Of a DNA stretch of 47,533 bases, positions 28,851-37,025 are shown in pieces. Under the pieces are notes generated by a model that was not told the origin of the DNA, searched no databases, and saw only the letters and a program-made list of their open reading frames with translations. Within the stretch, counting starts at the first letter, position 1; the number at the start of each line of letters is the position of its first letter. This DNA comes from a virus. The DNA is taken from positions 1 through 47,533 of the IMG/VR virus record IMGVR_UViG_3300027963_004927; one strand, written 5' to 3'. Made by a program: the position numbers and the translations under genes.

Positions 28851-30035
28851 TTAGAACAAGTCCTTTGCATCGGGTGTGTACACCGAGAATGGCTGTTTGG
28901 GGAACCTAAAGCCCGGAGCCTGTTTTGGAACCCATGACTTTTGCAGTTGATGCCAGAAAAATGCAATACCTTGTGGCACATTCTTGCTGTTACGTGGAGG
29001 ATCAGTCCAGTCGCGTGTGTCTTTGCCTTTGTTGTGTTTGTTCCAGGCATTTACGCTGGCTTGGTGAGCCACGTCCCAGAATGGACCTTTGGCATCAAAG
29101 TTTGCATCAAACAAGTCAACACAATGCTGAGCCAGATCTTGAATCTCGGCATCGGTGTACGCAATGTCTTGCTGTTCACACAGGTTGAAAAATTCCATGA
29201 TGATGGGAATTTCCTTGGTGTTGATGGGACGCTTTTGCAATTCCACCACATACTGGCCGTAAACAGCAAACTTCTTTACCACTGCAACACTGGAGTCGTT
29301 GACTTCATTGAGACGACTGATGGCACCAATTTGGTCAACATCGTTGAACTTGTCAGCAGTCAGGAACATGCCAGCATCAGCAAGAGCCTTCCACTTGGCA
29401 TGTGCATCTACCCACTCGGGTTCGGTGACACCGTCGACCTCGACACCATAGATCATTTGCTGAATGATGTCAATGATGTCCAAGGGCTTCTTGCCTGCGT
29501 TTTTGCCCACAGTGGTATTGTTGTTGATGAAATTGCCACGAAGTTCGCCGCGGCTCACAATGTCGTAGATGTTGACGGGAACTTCGATGTCTTCAAAATT
29601 CATGCCCAGGGCCTGTGTGGCAATCAAGTACAGGGCCAGGCTGGTATGTTGTCCATCCCAAGCACCATACCCTGTGGCAGTGGCATACACCTGAATGGGC
29701 TGTGCTTGATATGCGCGGAAATTCTCAATGATGGTGATGATCCAGTGCAAGTTGGGTTCACGTTGCATGGTGGTGTCAATTTGAATGTCTTGCAGCTTGC
29801 CCATCAGGCTCTTGCACAAACGAAACTTGGGATCGTTGATGCTTTTGAGCCCGGGGTTGTTTCGCTTGAATGTTGACAAGGCCTTGGCCAGTTTGGACTG
29901 CCAATTGCGTTGTGCTTGCAGAGGCATGGCAGCAACGGTGTCATTGAGACGTTGCACCAGGTCAACCAGGTTGGAGGAAGAGTTCAGATAAACGGCGTTG
30001 CGTTTTGCCGCGTAAGATGGATTGGCCGTGGCCAT
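28851..30035 (-). CDS. ParB/sulfiredoxin-fold protein (394 aa)
   Basis: The motif YGAWDGQHTSLALYLIA near residue 125 matches the D-G-x-H-R/T box of ParB-like nucleases and sulfiredoxin-fold NTP-binding proteins. The rest is mainly helical, ending in an aromatic, proline-rich segment. Such proteins appear in phages and in defence and plasmid loci. AAAGG precedes the ATG at 30035. It opens the nuclease operon from promoter 30131-30160. Confidence 0.65.
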   Translation of the reverse strand: MATANPSYAAKRNAVYLNSSSNLVDLVQRLNDTVAAMPLQAQRNWQSKLAKALSTFKRNNPGLKSINDPKFRLCKSLMGKLQDIQIDTTMQREPNLHWIITIIENFRAYQAQPIQVYATATGYGAWDGQHTSLALYLIATQALGMNFEDIEVPVNIYDIVSRGELRGNFINNNTTVGKNAGKKPLDIIDIIQQMIYGVEVDGVTEPEWVDAHAKWKALADAGMFLTADKFNDVDQIGAISRLNEVNDSSVAVVKKFAVYGQYVVELQKRPINTKEIPIIMEFFNLCEQQDIAYTDAEIQDLAQHCVDLFDANFDAKGPFWDVAHQASVNAWNKHNKGKDTRDWTDPPRNSKNVPQGIAFFWHQLQKSWVPKQAPGFRFPKQPFSVYTPDAKDLF

Positions 30036-30130
30036 AATAAAGTACCTTTCGTTCGTAACCACTCAAATCTGTGACCCCATGCCACGTCATTGTTATTGGG
30101 TTAGCAGGTAGAAATCACTACCATGTGCGT

Positions 30131-30160
30131 ATTATATGTGAAAAACCCAGTTGTTGTCAA
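30131..30160 (-). promoter_or_regulatory. Sigma70-like promoter in a terminator stem
   Basis: Minus strand TTGACA (30160-30155), 18-nt spacer, TATAAT (30136-30131). The -35 and half of the spacer lie in the terminator 30142-30169, so one element stops the TylF gene and starts the ParB-like operon. Confidence 0.75.
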
Positions 30161-30169
30161 CTGGGTTTT
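30142..30169. terminator. Terminator hairpin (TylF-like gene)
   Basis: A perfect 12-bp stem, AAAACCCAGTTG / CAACTGGGTTTT, with a 4-nt loop, 23 nt after the stop of the TylF-like gene; A- and T-runs on both sides make it able to work in both directions. Confidence 0.85.
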
Positions 30170-30191
30170 GGAAAAGTCCAGTGTTGTGTTT

Positions 30192-30929
30192 TTACAACAC
30201 TCTCACAGCCACTTTCTGATGTCGACTCACGCGACCAATGTACTCGTAACGAATACCATATGCCGACACATGTTCTTGCCAAGCCCGGAATTCATCCAGT
30301 TCCCAACCCGGGTAGTTGATGTACTCATCAAATATGATGACTGTGCCGGGCACAATGTTGTCTCGTAATGCAGTCAATATTGTCACTGCACTAGAATACA
30401 GATCACTGTCAATGTGTAGTAACTGTAATGGCGTATCACCATGCGTGGCCTTGAAGTCGGGCAAGGTGATGTTGAACCAATCCACATGCAATTTGACATT
30501 TTTACGTACCCTGGGTAGTGCCGTACGTTTAAAGAAGCCCTTGGGCATACGACCGGTCCAGTCCTCGGGCAATCCTTCAAAACTGTCAAAACCGTGTACA
30601 ATATCTTCGGGTCGTAGTCGTGCAATATGATTGATTGTGCGACCTGTTGCAACACCAAATTCTGCAATTAGTCCAGACCCTAGTGTGTTATCAAGTTGTG
30701 TTCTCACGATCCAATCATGCAAGTCATAATCAACTGCAAAATTAGGCACCGTTCGCATGTTTGCAATCACATAACGTGCTGAACTTTCACTGGCCAATCT
30801 CACAGCAGTGAAATCTGTGTCAATGACATCAGTGTACATGCCCAACAGTTGTTTTTGCAAACGTGTGGGCTGTGGGTATCGAAGCCATTCTTCGATGCGA
30901 TCTTTGATACGATAGAATTTTTTAAACAT
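30192..30929 (-). CDS. TylF/MycF-type O-methyltransferase
   Basis: A 245-aa SAM-dependent methyltransferase of the macrocin-O-methyltransferase (TylF) family. The SAM loop is LIAEFGVATGRTINHIA, then VHGFDSFEGLPEDW, the metal/acid strand LLHIDSDLYSSAVTIL and IIFDEYINYPGWELDEF, typical of TylF. These enzymes methylate sugar hydroxyls; a role in modifying a glycan or a surface sugar nucleotide is plausible. AAGGAAC lies 7 nt before the ATG, which overlaps the 90-aa gene by 8 nt. Confidence 0.88.
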   Translation of the reverse strand: MFKKFYRIKDRIEEWLRYPQPTRLQKQLLGMYTDVIDTDFTAVRLASESSARYVIANMRTVPNFAVDYDLHDWIVRTQLDNTLGSGLIAEFGVATGRTINHIARLRPEDIVHGFDSFEGLPEDWTGRMPKGFFKRTALPRVRKNVKLHVDWFNITLPDFKATHGDTPLQLLHIDSDLYSSAVTILTALRDNIVPGTVIIFDEYINYPGWELDEFRAWQEHVSAYGIRYEYIGRVSRHQKVAVRVL

Positions 30930-31194
30930 TGTCAGTTCCTTCAGTTTTCACAAGTCCGCGCTTTACGCCCACTACCGAGTAAGCGGCCGCTACCACATGA
31001 GCAAATTTTTCTGCTTCTGTTTGCGAGCCTTCAAACATAATTGTGAACATCTTAGGTTCAGGTTGAGTTGAGTCGTAGATGCAGTTGGGGTTACCAGCAT
31101 TGTACTTGAAGTGCTTGTTGCGAGCAAGACAACGAACGGTCATGCTATAGGAAGTTTCGTCTTTGAAAACTGCAACGGTGTAAGTATCGCTCAT
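30922..31194 (-). CDS. Small conserved phage protein (90 aa)
   Basis: MSDTYTVAVFKDETSYSMTV, RCLARNKHFKYNAGNPNCIY and FTIMFEGSQTEAEKFAHVVA. Resembles a small protein conserved in T4-type cyanophages; function unknown. It is translated from promoter 31284-31312 together with the TylF-like gene. Confidence 0.65.
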   Translation of the reverse strand: MSDTYTVAVFKDETSYSMTVRCLARNKHFKYNAGNPNCIYDSTQPEPKMFTIMFEGSQTEAEKFAHVVAAAYSVVGVKRGLVKTEGTDNV

Positions 31195-31283
31195 AGTAGT
31201 CTTTCTGGCCTAGGCCGATAAAGTTAAAAAATGTGTTATCTCTAACACGGGCTAAAAAGTTGATTGCTTCTTAACTTGTTTCT

Positions 31284-31312
31284 ATTGTAGTAAAAACTGA
31301 TTTATTGGTCAA
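31284..31312 (-). promoter_or_regulatory. Sigma70-like promoter
   Basis: Minus strand TTGACC (31312-31307), 17-nt spacer, TACAAT (31289-31284), about 85 nt before the ATG at 31194. Confidence 0.75.
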
Positions 31313-31326
31313 CCAGCTGATTGTTG

Positions 31327-31569
31327 TTAATTTGCCACAGTTTCCTGGGATTCTTCCACTTGTTTGAATTCACGGCTCAAATAATAGTTCAACAAGCGAC
31401 TGCTCACCATGTTGGGCACATCTAGGTATGGTGTTTCCAACAAAAATCTCATGGGTGTGGTACCCCATCCACCAGTACGGATATAGGTGTTGACTGCACG
31501 ACGATGTGCAGAGTTTGCAGGATCAAACGGCACCACGGGCCGAGTATGCATAAAAAGTCTATCAAGCAT
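31327..31569 (-). CDS. Small early protein (80 aa)
   Basis: MLDRLFMHTRPVVPFDPANS, then AHRRAVNTYIRTGGWGTTPM and YLSREFKQVEESQ. Not recognised. GAGG precedes the ATG; promoter 31593-31622. Confidence 0.65.
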   Translation of the reverse strand: MLDRLFMHTRPVVPFDPANSAHRRAVNTYIRTGGWGTTPMRFLLETPYLDVPNMVSSRLLNYYLSREFKQVEESQETVAN

Positions 31570-31592
31570 GATGCTACCTCACTAAAATCACA

Positions 31593-31622
31593 AGTTTAAC
31601 AAAAACCACCCAGTGTTGTCAA
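31593..31622 (-). promoter_or_regulatory. Sigma70-like promoter with embedded stop codon
   Basis: Minus strand TTGACA (31622-31617), 18-nt spacer, TAAACT (31598-31593). The TGA stop of the upstream FxLRW gene is inside the -35 box. Confidence 0.7.
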
Positions 31623-31855
31623 CGCCAACGCAAGGCAAAGGTCATGTAATCGCGTTCGCTGTCGAAATAAAAAATATACCTGCCCAAGCGATCAGGTGCA
31701 CTGGATTCCACCAGCTGCCAACGCCAGTCTTCGCTGAGTGCCATTTTGCACCAGTCCAGCACCTGTTCGATCATGCCCCAGGGTTTGGCAATTTCCATGG
31801 CATGTGAAAAACTCACAGCATCACGCAAGTATTCCAGTGGTGGGTCAAGCAACAT
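31619..31855 (-). CDS. FxLRW-family small phage protein (78 aa)
   Basis: MLLDPPLEYLRDAVSFSHAM, helix MIEQVLDWCKMALSED and end YIFYFDSERDYMTFALRWR. This is a clear relative of the six-gene array at 20.3-21.6 kb, with the same Trp-centred helix and F-x-L-R-W end, but 10 kb away. It overlaps the 86-aa gene by 11 nt. Confidence 0.65.
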   Translation of the reverse strand: MLLDPPLEYLRDAVSFSHAMEIAKPWGMIEQVLDWCKMALSEDWRWQLVESSAPDRLGRYIFYFDSERDYMTFALRWR

Positions 31856-32105
31856 AGGTTTTGATATAGGTTTTCTTTATGTATTGTTCCGTCCAGGCAG
31901 CAGATCTCTTTTGATGCAGCAACAAATAGTCCGTGGTACAAAAATAATTGCAAAAACTTTCGCCCATGCTCTGGCCCTTGAGCATGTCAAAAATGCACTG
32001 CTTCTGCCAAGCATCGTAACCACGCTGATTGATTGTGAGCTGAGGCTTTTCAAGCGACCAATCAGGCCAAGCCGAGGGTGAGAACACAGAATAGCCCGGG
32101 GTCAT
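31845..32105 (-). CDS. Small phage protein (86 aa)
   Basis: MTPGYSVFSPSAWPDWSLEK, then YDAWQKQCIFDMLKGQSMGE and LLHQKRSAAWTEQYIKKTY. Not recognised. ATGA overlap with the DUF2452-like gene. Confidence 0.6.
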   Translation of the reverse strand: MTPGYSVFSPSAWPDWSLEKPQLTINQRGYDAWQKQCIFDMLKGQSMGESFCNYFCTTDYLLLHQKRSAAWTEQYIKKTYIKTYVA

Positions 32106-32626
32106 GGTACAGGATTTCCTAAGTTGTCAACTTCGATCCAGGTGTGGTCTCCCAACCAACGAACCTGAGCCAGGTAATTGTAATCCTCAGGCGGGCCAGC
32201 ACTCCAGTCCGCAGGACCGTTCATGACCAGTCTGGTGATGTTTTTTCTGGTGTCATACACCAACCAGTAGGTGTTGCCGTGGGCAATTTGAAAACTGTAT
32301 TGGGCCCCATGCACCGCATCTGTTATGGTGAGTCTGCGTTGTATGCTGGCTGCTTGGGCCTGCAGCACTGACACCAACTGCATGATTCGGTCGTATTCCT
32401 GTTGAGCATGCAGCCGTGCCACATTCAGCATGACGTCTTTTTGCTTTTCTACTGGCACCAGGTCAAACTTGTGCCCGCCTGCTTCGGTAGCATAGGGCGT
32501 GACATTGCGATTGAAAAAGTGCACCAGATCATTGCCCACAGAGATATCAAAGCTGTTGCGGCCCTTGGCCGAGTTGCTGACAGGCGGCTGAGTGGAATCT
32601 TCAGAGTCCGTCAAGATCAATCCCAC
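32102..32626 (-). CDS. DUF2452-like phage protein (174 aa)
   Basis: The pattern VTPYATEAGGHKFDLVPVEK, then ARLHAQQEYDRIMQLVSVLQ, RRLTITDAVHGAQYSFQ and WLVYDTRKNITRLVMNGPAD matches DUF2452, a protein family present in bacteria and phages without known function. The start is GTG at 32626, overlapping the stop of the 223-aa gene. Confidence 0.75.
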   Translation of the reverse strand: MGLILTDSEDSTQPPVSNSAKGRNSFDISVGNDLVHFFNRNVTPYATEAGGHKFDLVPVEKQKDVMLNVARLHAQQEYDRIMQLVSVLQAQAASIQRRLTITDAVHGAQYSFQIAHGNTYWLVYDTRKNITRLVMNGPADWSAGPPEDYNYLAQVRWLGDHTWIEVDNLGNPVP

Positions 32627-33288
32627 AATGATTGAAAATACACACCAAACAGCCTAAATCCATTTTGTATGCGATCTTCGACCTTTTTCATACCTTCATA
32701 ATCACATTTGTAAGTATGGTTGGGTCCGTCCACTGACTGGTACAGGGTGGCCTTACCGTTTTCATCCCAGGCGCAGGCCTTGGTTTTCCAGTCAATTTCG
32801 CCCGAACGGAAAGCATCCTGCCAGGAGTCATCCAACTTGCACTCGAACGCAAAGATCATTTCGTTCAAGACCCAATCCCAACGAGCAAAGTGATTGCTGT
32901 CGGTGTCCCACTCGTTTTCTTTGGTAGGGGCACTGGTACTGCGCAGATGTTCAGGAACATCCTCGTCCGCCACACAAGGTGCACCATGTTTGGTTTTTTG
33001 CAACTGCTTGAGCATGGGCAATGCAATGGCACCCAGTGTATGGTCCATTGACCAGGTGTCATATTCGTCAATTTTCACATAATCGATCTTGGGATGCACC
33101 CGGTCCAAAAACTTCATTAATGCACCACATATGGGTTTCAGACGATCGACCCATTTGGTGTACTTGTGATTGGGCAGGTCTTCAAGGTTGTAAAAAACAT
33201 CGTCGTCCTTTTCCCAAAAACACACAGTTTTGAGAATGGTATACGGACTCAGCCAATGGCTGCGGTAGCGGTTGATGTAAACTTTCAT
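32617..33288 (-). CDS. Conserved T4-type phage protein (223 aa)
   Basis: MKVYINRYRSHWLSPYTILK, then YVKIDEYDTWSMDHTLGAIA, LPMLKQLQKTKHGAP, WDWVLNEMIFAFECKLDDSW. A large conserved block seen in many T4-type cyanophages and pelagiphages; function unknown. ATGA overlap with the 64-aa gene. Confidence 0.8.
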   Translation of the reverse strand: MKVYINRYRSHWLSPYTILKTVCFWEKDDDVFYNLEDLPNHKYTKWVDRLKPICGALMKFLDRVHPKIDYVKIDEYDTWSMDHTLGAIALPMLKQLQKTKHGAPCVADEDVPEHLRSTSAPTKENEWDTDSNHFARWDWVLNEMIFAFECKLDDSWQDAFRSGEIDWKTKACAWDENGKATLYQSVDGPNHTYKCDYEGMKKVEDRIQNGFRLFGVYFQSLWD

Positions 33289-33479
33289 TTTTTTTCCTTT
33301 ATCTTGCCCCAGGGCTGATCATTGCCGGCCCAGTCTTGAACGTTGCTGCTGGCAATCATGAGCCAACTGTACACCGGATACAGCCAAGCCCAGTCAAAAC
33401 GACTCATGGGTCTGCTGACCCAATCACCCACACAGTATAGCACTTCACTGACTGCTCGTGCAAGAAATTTTTTTATCAT
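33285..33479 (-). CDS. Small membrane-associated phage protein (64 aa)
   Basis: MIKKFLARAVSEVLYCVGDW followed by SRFDWAWLYPVYSWLMIAS: a hydrophobic, tryptophan-rich peptide likely to associate with the membrane. Related peptides accompany the 223-aa protein in cyanophages. Confidence 0.65.
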   Translation of the reverse strand: MIKKFLARAVSEVLYCVGDWVSRPMSRFDWAWLYPVYSWLMIASSNVQDWAGNDQPWGKIKEKK

Positions 33480-33485
33480 GCGATA

Positions 33486-34352
33486 CTAGATGTCAACATA
33501 TTTCAACTGCCACTCATCCGCACGGGCCTCGTAGCCTACATAGCCCCGGGGGTTGCACACCACTCGAGTGGCACCAATCATGTAGTCAAAGTCATGGTGG
33601 GTGTGACCATGACACCACAGTCGAATCTGGGGGCGTTGCTGAATGAACGAGTCCAGGTTGGATCGATAGCCACCATTGATAGCATATTGGCCAGCATACT
33701 GTGAGTGCACACTGAGTGTACTGGGTGCATGGTGTCCCACGATCACATGAGTGGCCGTGGGCTGCGAATCCACCACTGACTCAAAGTACTCCAGGCAGGC
33801 TGTGTGATCAACCACCACATCGGTGGGCGTGAGCCTGCCAGGTCGGTTGCGAGTCTCCATGCCCTGAACGGCTTGAACACGATAGCTCACCACACGATTG
33901 CTGTTTTCGATCTGTCGGAAGTCATTCATGGCATCTGCAATCTGTATCATGGTGTCAGGATCACTGCGGTTCATGTCGGTCCACAGTGTACCTCCCGAAA
34001 ATACCACGCCCTTGATTGTTACCGAAGACTTTTCCAAGAGATGCACACGATTCAGGCCTTCTTGAGTCAACATGGTTTGCAGTCGGCTCTGAGTGGTAGC
34101 AAAGTCACCGTGATAGTGTTCGTGGTTGCCCATGATCAAGATCACATCCTGAAATTCATGAGCACAGCGGTTGAAAAATTCGCGAATTCTGGTGGCGCGA
34201 CCCAGCCCCATGAATCCTGGTGAGTTGAGATCCAAGATGTCTGCAGCCACGCAGATGTCGCCGGCCAAGATCAACACATCAGCTGATTCCGAGTTGATGA
34301 TGTCAAGGTCAGCAAATTCAAGGTGTACGTCAGACGTTAATGCAATTTTCAT
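33486..34352 (-). CDS. Calcineurin-like metallophosphoesterase
   Basis: A 288-aa phosphoesterase with the complete metal motifs: SDVHLEF (D8, H10), LAGDICV (GD at 31-32), MGNHEHYHG (GNHE at 75-78), VGHHAPS and CHGHTHHDFD near 250. The enzymes of this family hydrolyse phosphodiesters of nucleotides or nucleic acids. The start at 34352 overlaps the radical SAM stop (ATGA), so the two proteins are translated together. Confidence 0.9.
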   Translation of the reverse strand: MKIALTSDVHLEFADLDIINSESADVLILAGDICVAADILDLNSPGFMGLGRATRIREFFNRCAHEFQDVILIMGNHEHYHGDFATTQSRLQTMLTQEGLNRVHLLEKSSVTIKGVVFSGGTLWTDMNRSDPDTMIQIADAMNDFRQIENSNRVVSYRVQAVQGMETRNRPGRLTPTDVVVDHTACLEYFESVVDSQPTATHVIVGHHAPSTLSVHSQYAGQYAINGGYRSNLDSFIQQRPQIRLWCHGHTHHDFDYMIGATRVVCNPRGYVGYEARADEWQLKYVDI

Positions 34353-35491
34353 GAGAATTTCCGTTTCAACCAATTCCAGTACTGTACAAACAAGTCATTG
34401 TCGACCACAACAGGATCTATTCCAGTTCTTGCAAAGTACTGCTCAAGATAATTATACTGCTCAAACAATTTCAAGTCAACACCAGGTGTTGGTTCAGTCA
34501 AGATTTTCAGAACATTTTCGGGCAAGAGAGTGGGATCAGTTGACTCGAGTATTCGAGATCGAAATTCAAGTGGCACAACCACAGGATCCAGCATTGCCGG
34601 ATTGTTGATTCTAAAAAAATCCGGAGCAAAAAAATTGTTGTGTCGAATCCAGGGCAAAAAATTACATAGATCAAATATGCTCAAGGCACTGACCACAGGC
34701 AAAAATTCAAAATCCACACCGTGGCGTTTCAACAGATCCAGATTTTGATGGAATTTGACATGATCAAATCCGGCTCGGGGCACATGATTAAACTCCGGAG
34801 CGGCGTCTAAGCTGATACTGAATTTCAACTTTGACACATTGTAGTGTTCCAATAACCAGGTTAAAAACTTGTTGCTGGGAGGATTGAGATTGGTGATAAT
34901 TCTCAGCTGTTGAATTTTGGGATTTTGTAGCTGTAGAAATTTTTCAAGATTGACCTGTTGCATGAGAGGCTCGCCTCCCAACAATGTCAACAATACTGAA
35001 TTGTCTTCACAACTCAAAATGTAGTTTTGAATTTTGTCCAACCATTTTTCAGCATCAAAATCATGATGTTGAGCGATAGCGAGATTTGCATTTGTTGATA
35101 CACTCACGCGATCAAACAATCCCTGTGTGCGAATAGATTCCTGCCAGGTGGTACTGTATTTCGGCGAACAATAGCTGCACATCTGATTGCATGCGTTGCT
35201 GAATATTAGTTCAACATGATTGGGATGATCACTTGATCCCAATTGTTGGCGATAAGATTGGATACCTTGATTTTCGTGCTTCCAGCAATGATCACATCCG
35301 GATATTTGTTCACCTTGCTCTAGTGACTTTTTTTCCTGATCCCATTTGGCAATCAGTTGAGACACAGAACCCGAGTCAGACAATGGTTCGGGGTAGGCCC
35401 TGCAACAAGAATTCACCCGGTTGGTGTAGAGATTGAAAACTTTTTGCTGTCCCTTGAGAGAGCAGGCTCGAGACAGTGACTCAAGATCCAT
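34349..35491 (-). CDS. Twitch-domain radical SAM protein (380 aa)
   Basis: The N-terminal KVFNLYTNRVNSCCRAYPEP and the cluster GCDHCWKHE come before the radical SAM core ELIFSNACNQMCSYCSPKYS, with C101-x3-C105-x2-C108 holding the 4Fe-4S cluster; TLLGGEPLM is the SAM-binding GGE motif. The 'twitch' type is common in T4-type phages and cyanophages, but the substrate is unknown. The start at 35491 is inferred from the overlap with the 111-aa gene. Confidence 0.85.
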   Translation of the reverse strand: MDLESLSRACSLKGQQKVFNLYTNRVNSCCRAYPEPLSDSGSVSQLIAKWDQEKKSLEQGEQISGCDHCWKHENQGIQSYRQQLGSSDHPNHVELIFSNACNQMCSYCSPKYSTTWQESIRTQGLFDRVSVSTNANLAIAQHHDFDAEKWLDKIQNYILSCEDNSVLLTLLGGEPLMQQVNLEKFLQLQNPKIQQLRIITNLNPPSNKFLTWLLEHYNVSKLKFSISLDAAPEFNHVPRAGFDHVKFHQNLDLLKRHGVDFEFLPVVSALSIFDLCNFLPWIRHNNFFAPDFFRINNPAMLDPVVVPLEFRSRILESTDPTLLPENVLKILTEPTPGVDLKLFEQYNYLEQYFARTGIDPVVVDNDLFVQYWNWLKRKFS

Positions 35492-35816
35492 GTTGTGCCT
35501 GTGACAATTGTGCCCATTGTTGAATAATGCCAGCATCGCCACTGTGCACTATGCCCCAGCATTCGGGATATCTGGTCTGAAATGCTGCTTGTGCCTGTTC
35601 AACTGTGGCGCCTTGACAGAGAAATTCCTGTGTTTGTGTGTTGTAGCAGTAAATCACGTTGCCGTCGACTTCTATATGTATAGGAATCGTGTGTTGTTGC
35701 AAAAAATCCAATCGGGCCTGCACATGATCATGAACCTGGCGCATGATCCGCCAAAACAACCAGTGTGCCACGGCCAAGCCCAGAAAAAATACCACCACCA
35801 AGTCTAGAGAATTCAT
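35481..35816 (-). CDS. Conserved membrane-anchored phage protein (111 aa)
   Basis: MNSLDLVVVFFLGLAVAHWL is a transmembrane segment, followed by a charged helix and VDGNVIYCYNTQTQEFLCQG, a small beta domain conserved in T4-type phages. Function unknown. Confidence 0.7.
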   Translation of the reverse strand: MNSLDLVVVFFLGLAVAHWLFWRIMRQVHDHVQARLDFLQQHTIPIHIEVDGNVIYCYNTQTQEFLCQGATVEQAQAAFQTRYPECWGIVHSGDAGIIQQWAQLSQAQHGS

Positions 35817-35818
35817 GT

Positions 35819-36061
35819 TTACTGTAGATTCCTGGGAGTTGGAGTGCCAGTCACAATGTCGGCCAAGCGACGAGCCAGTTGGGGATCTTCTTCGATCAGC
35901 TCATCAATGTCCACAGGCTCACTCATGAGTTCCAGTTCTCCGGATTCGGCCAACTGTGTGAGATGTGCAATGATTTCTGCCATTTCTTCCTGGGTACCTT
36001 CAAAGTCATCAAAGCAGCCGGGAGCAAATTCGATTTTTTTAGAGTTGGATTGGTCTGACAC
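35819..36061 (-). CDS. Acidic conserved phage protein (80 aa)
   Basis: MSDQSNSKKIEFAPGCFDDF, EGTQEEMAEIIAHLTQLAES, then an acidic tail. The FAPGCFD-(N/D)F-(E/D)GTQEE block is conserved in cyanophages. The start is GTG at 36061 behind AAAGG; TAAATA motif at 36083. Confidence 0.7.
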   Translation of the reverse strand: MSDQSNSKKIEFAPGCFDDFEGTQEEMAEIIAHLTQLAESGELELMSEPVDIDELIEEDPQLARRLADIVTGTPTPRNLQ

Positions 36062-36081
36062 GATGTTCCTTTGTTGTTTGA

Positions 36082-36534
36082 TTATTTAACTGATTTGGAT
36101 TCCAAATACTGCTGCCACTGCATCCACTCGCCGCGCACCAGGAATCCCCAGTCCTTGCGATGTGGCCCGGGCATAAACAGGCTCCAGCATTCCACTGCAG
36201 GATCCAGTTCAATTCTGTGATAGCTGGCAGCTGGACTGAATCTCCAGTGACCTGGGCCGCGCCATTTGGCCACTTCACTGATGCGTTTTCCCTGGCGGTC
36301 AAATATGGGAATCCACTCCCAGTACCCGCCACGCAGAATCAGGGTAAAGTAACTCCAGGGATGATCATGCACATCTGTAGGGTCACTCTTGAGAAAGCGA
36401 TGCACAAAGACATTGAACGGAAACCAGGTTCGATCTTTCAAGAACACATAATACCGTTCCAGATAAGGTTCATCGTTTACCCTATCCATGATCACACGGC
36501 GTCGGCCCAGGCGTTCAAACAGTTGTTTCAACAT
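36082..36534 (-). CDS. Cupin-like phage protein (150 aa)
   Basis: VHRFLKSDPTDVHDHPWSYF contains an H-x-H pair and E/H placement of a cupin metal site; LILRGGYWEWIP, WRFSPAASYHRIEL and WSLFMPGPHRKDWGFL complete the double-stranded beta-helix. Metal-dependent oxygenase or epimerase activity is possible; the substrate is unknown. Its promoter is 36567-36595. Confidence 0.75.
   Translation of the reverse strand: MLKQLFERLGRRRVIMDRVNDEPYLERYYVFLKDRTWFPFNVFVHRFLKSDPTDVHDHPWSYFTLILRGGYWEWIPIFDRQGKRISEVAKWRGPGHWRFSPAASYHRIELDPAVECWSLFMPGPHRKDWGFLVRGEWMQWQQYLESKSVK
36083..36088 (-). promoter_or_regulatory. T4-type late promoter motif
   Basis: Minus strand GTTAAATAATC, sharing its TAA with the cupin stop codon, 21 nt before the GTG of the 80-aa gene. 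Confidence 0.4.
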
Positions 36535-36566
36535 AGCACTCTTTCACACAATGTTTAGATGTATAT

Positions 36567-36595
36567 ATTGTACAGTCAACAGATTTTGAGGTCAA
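36567..36595 (-). promoter_or_regulatory. Sigma70-like promoter for cupin operon
   Basis: Minus strand TTGACC (36595-36590), 17-nt spacer, TACAAT (36572-36567). It begins 1 nt after the hairpin 36597-36623. Confidence 0.75.
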
Positions 36596-36596
36596 C

Positions 36597-36623
36597 AAAA
36601 ACCCTACGCGGAGTAGGGTTTTT
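36597..36623. terminator. Bidirectional terminator
   Basis: AAAAACCCTAC / GTAGGGTTTTT, an 11-bp stem with a GCGGA loop; T-runs on both strands. It ends the HTH gene and sits directly before the next promoter. Confidence 0.85.
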
Positions 36624-36661
36624 GAACATGTGCCCGGGTTGAAACGGGCAGCGAAGGGGAT

Positions 36662-36928
36662 TTAGGCGATGCCTAACGCCATGGCTTTGTAGCCAGCAGC
36701 GATCAGCTTGCGGCTGGGAGTACCAATTGAGTACTCAGTAACAGTAACACCATTACCAGCCTTGCGAGTATTGGCATACACACAGTAACCAGCGTGACGC
36801 ACACGGCTTACTTCAGCCGACAGGTTTTTGACACCAAACCGCTTGGCAGCAGTGGCAGGAGTCAATGTTTCGCCATTGTAGAGAGCATTAAAGACTTTGA
36901 AAGTCTTGGTTTCAGGATTAAAACGCAT
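36662..36928 (-). CDS. HTH DNA-binding protein (88 aa)
   Basis: MRFNPETKTFKVFNALYNGE leads to a helix-turn-helix LTPATAAKRFGVKNLSAEVS and RVRHAGYCVYANTR, then a wing TVTEYSIGTP. A family of small phage DNA-binding proteins conserved in T4-type cyanophages. It could repress or activate the sigma70-type early promoters. AAAGG precedes the ATG; it is transcribed alone from 36973-37001, so it is probably made in high amounts early. Confidence 0.75.
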   Translation of the reverse strand: MRFNPETKTFKVFNALYNGETLTPATAAKRFGVKNLSAEVSRVRHAGYCVYANTRKAGNGVTVTEYSIGTPSRKLIAAGYKAMALGIA

Positions 36929-36972
36929 GATATTTCCTTTCATAAAATAGCTGACATCAGCAGCATGAGTTG

Positions 36973-37001
36973 ATTGTAGCGCAATTGTAATGGGTTTGCA
37001 A
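36973..37001 (-). promoter_or_regulatory. Sigma70-like promoter for HTH gene
   Basis: Minus strand TTGCAA (37001-36996), 17-nt spacer, TACAAT (36978-36973), about 40 nt before the ATG at 36928. Confidence 0.65.
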
Positions 37002-37025
37002 TGTGTTTTGGCACCAAGTTTGCCA

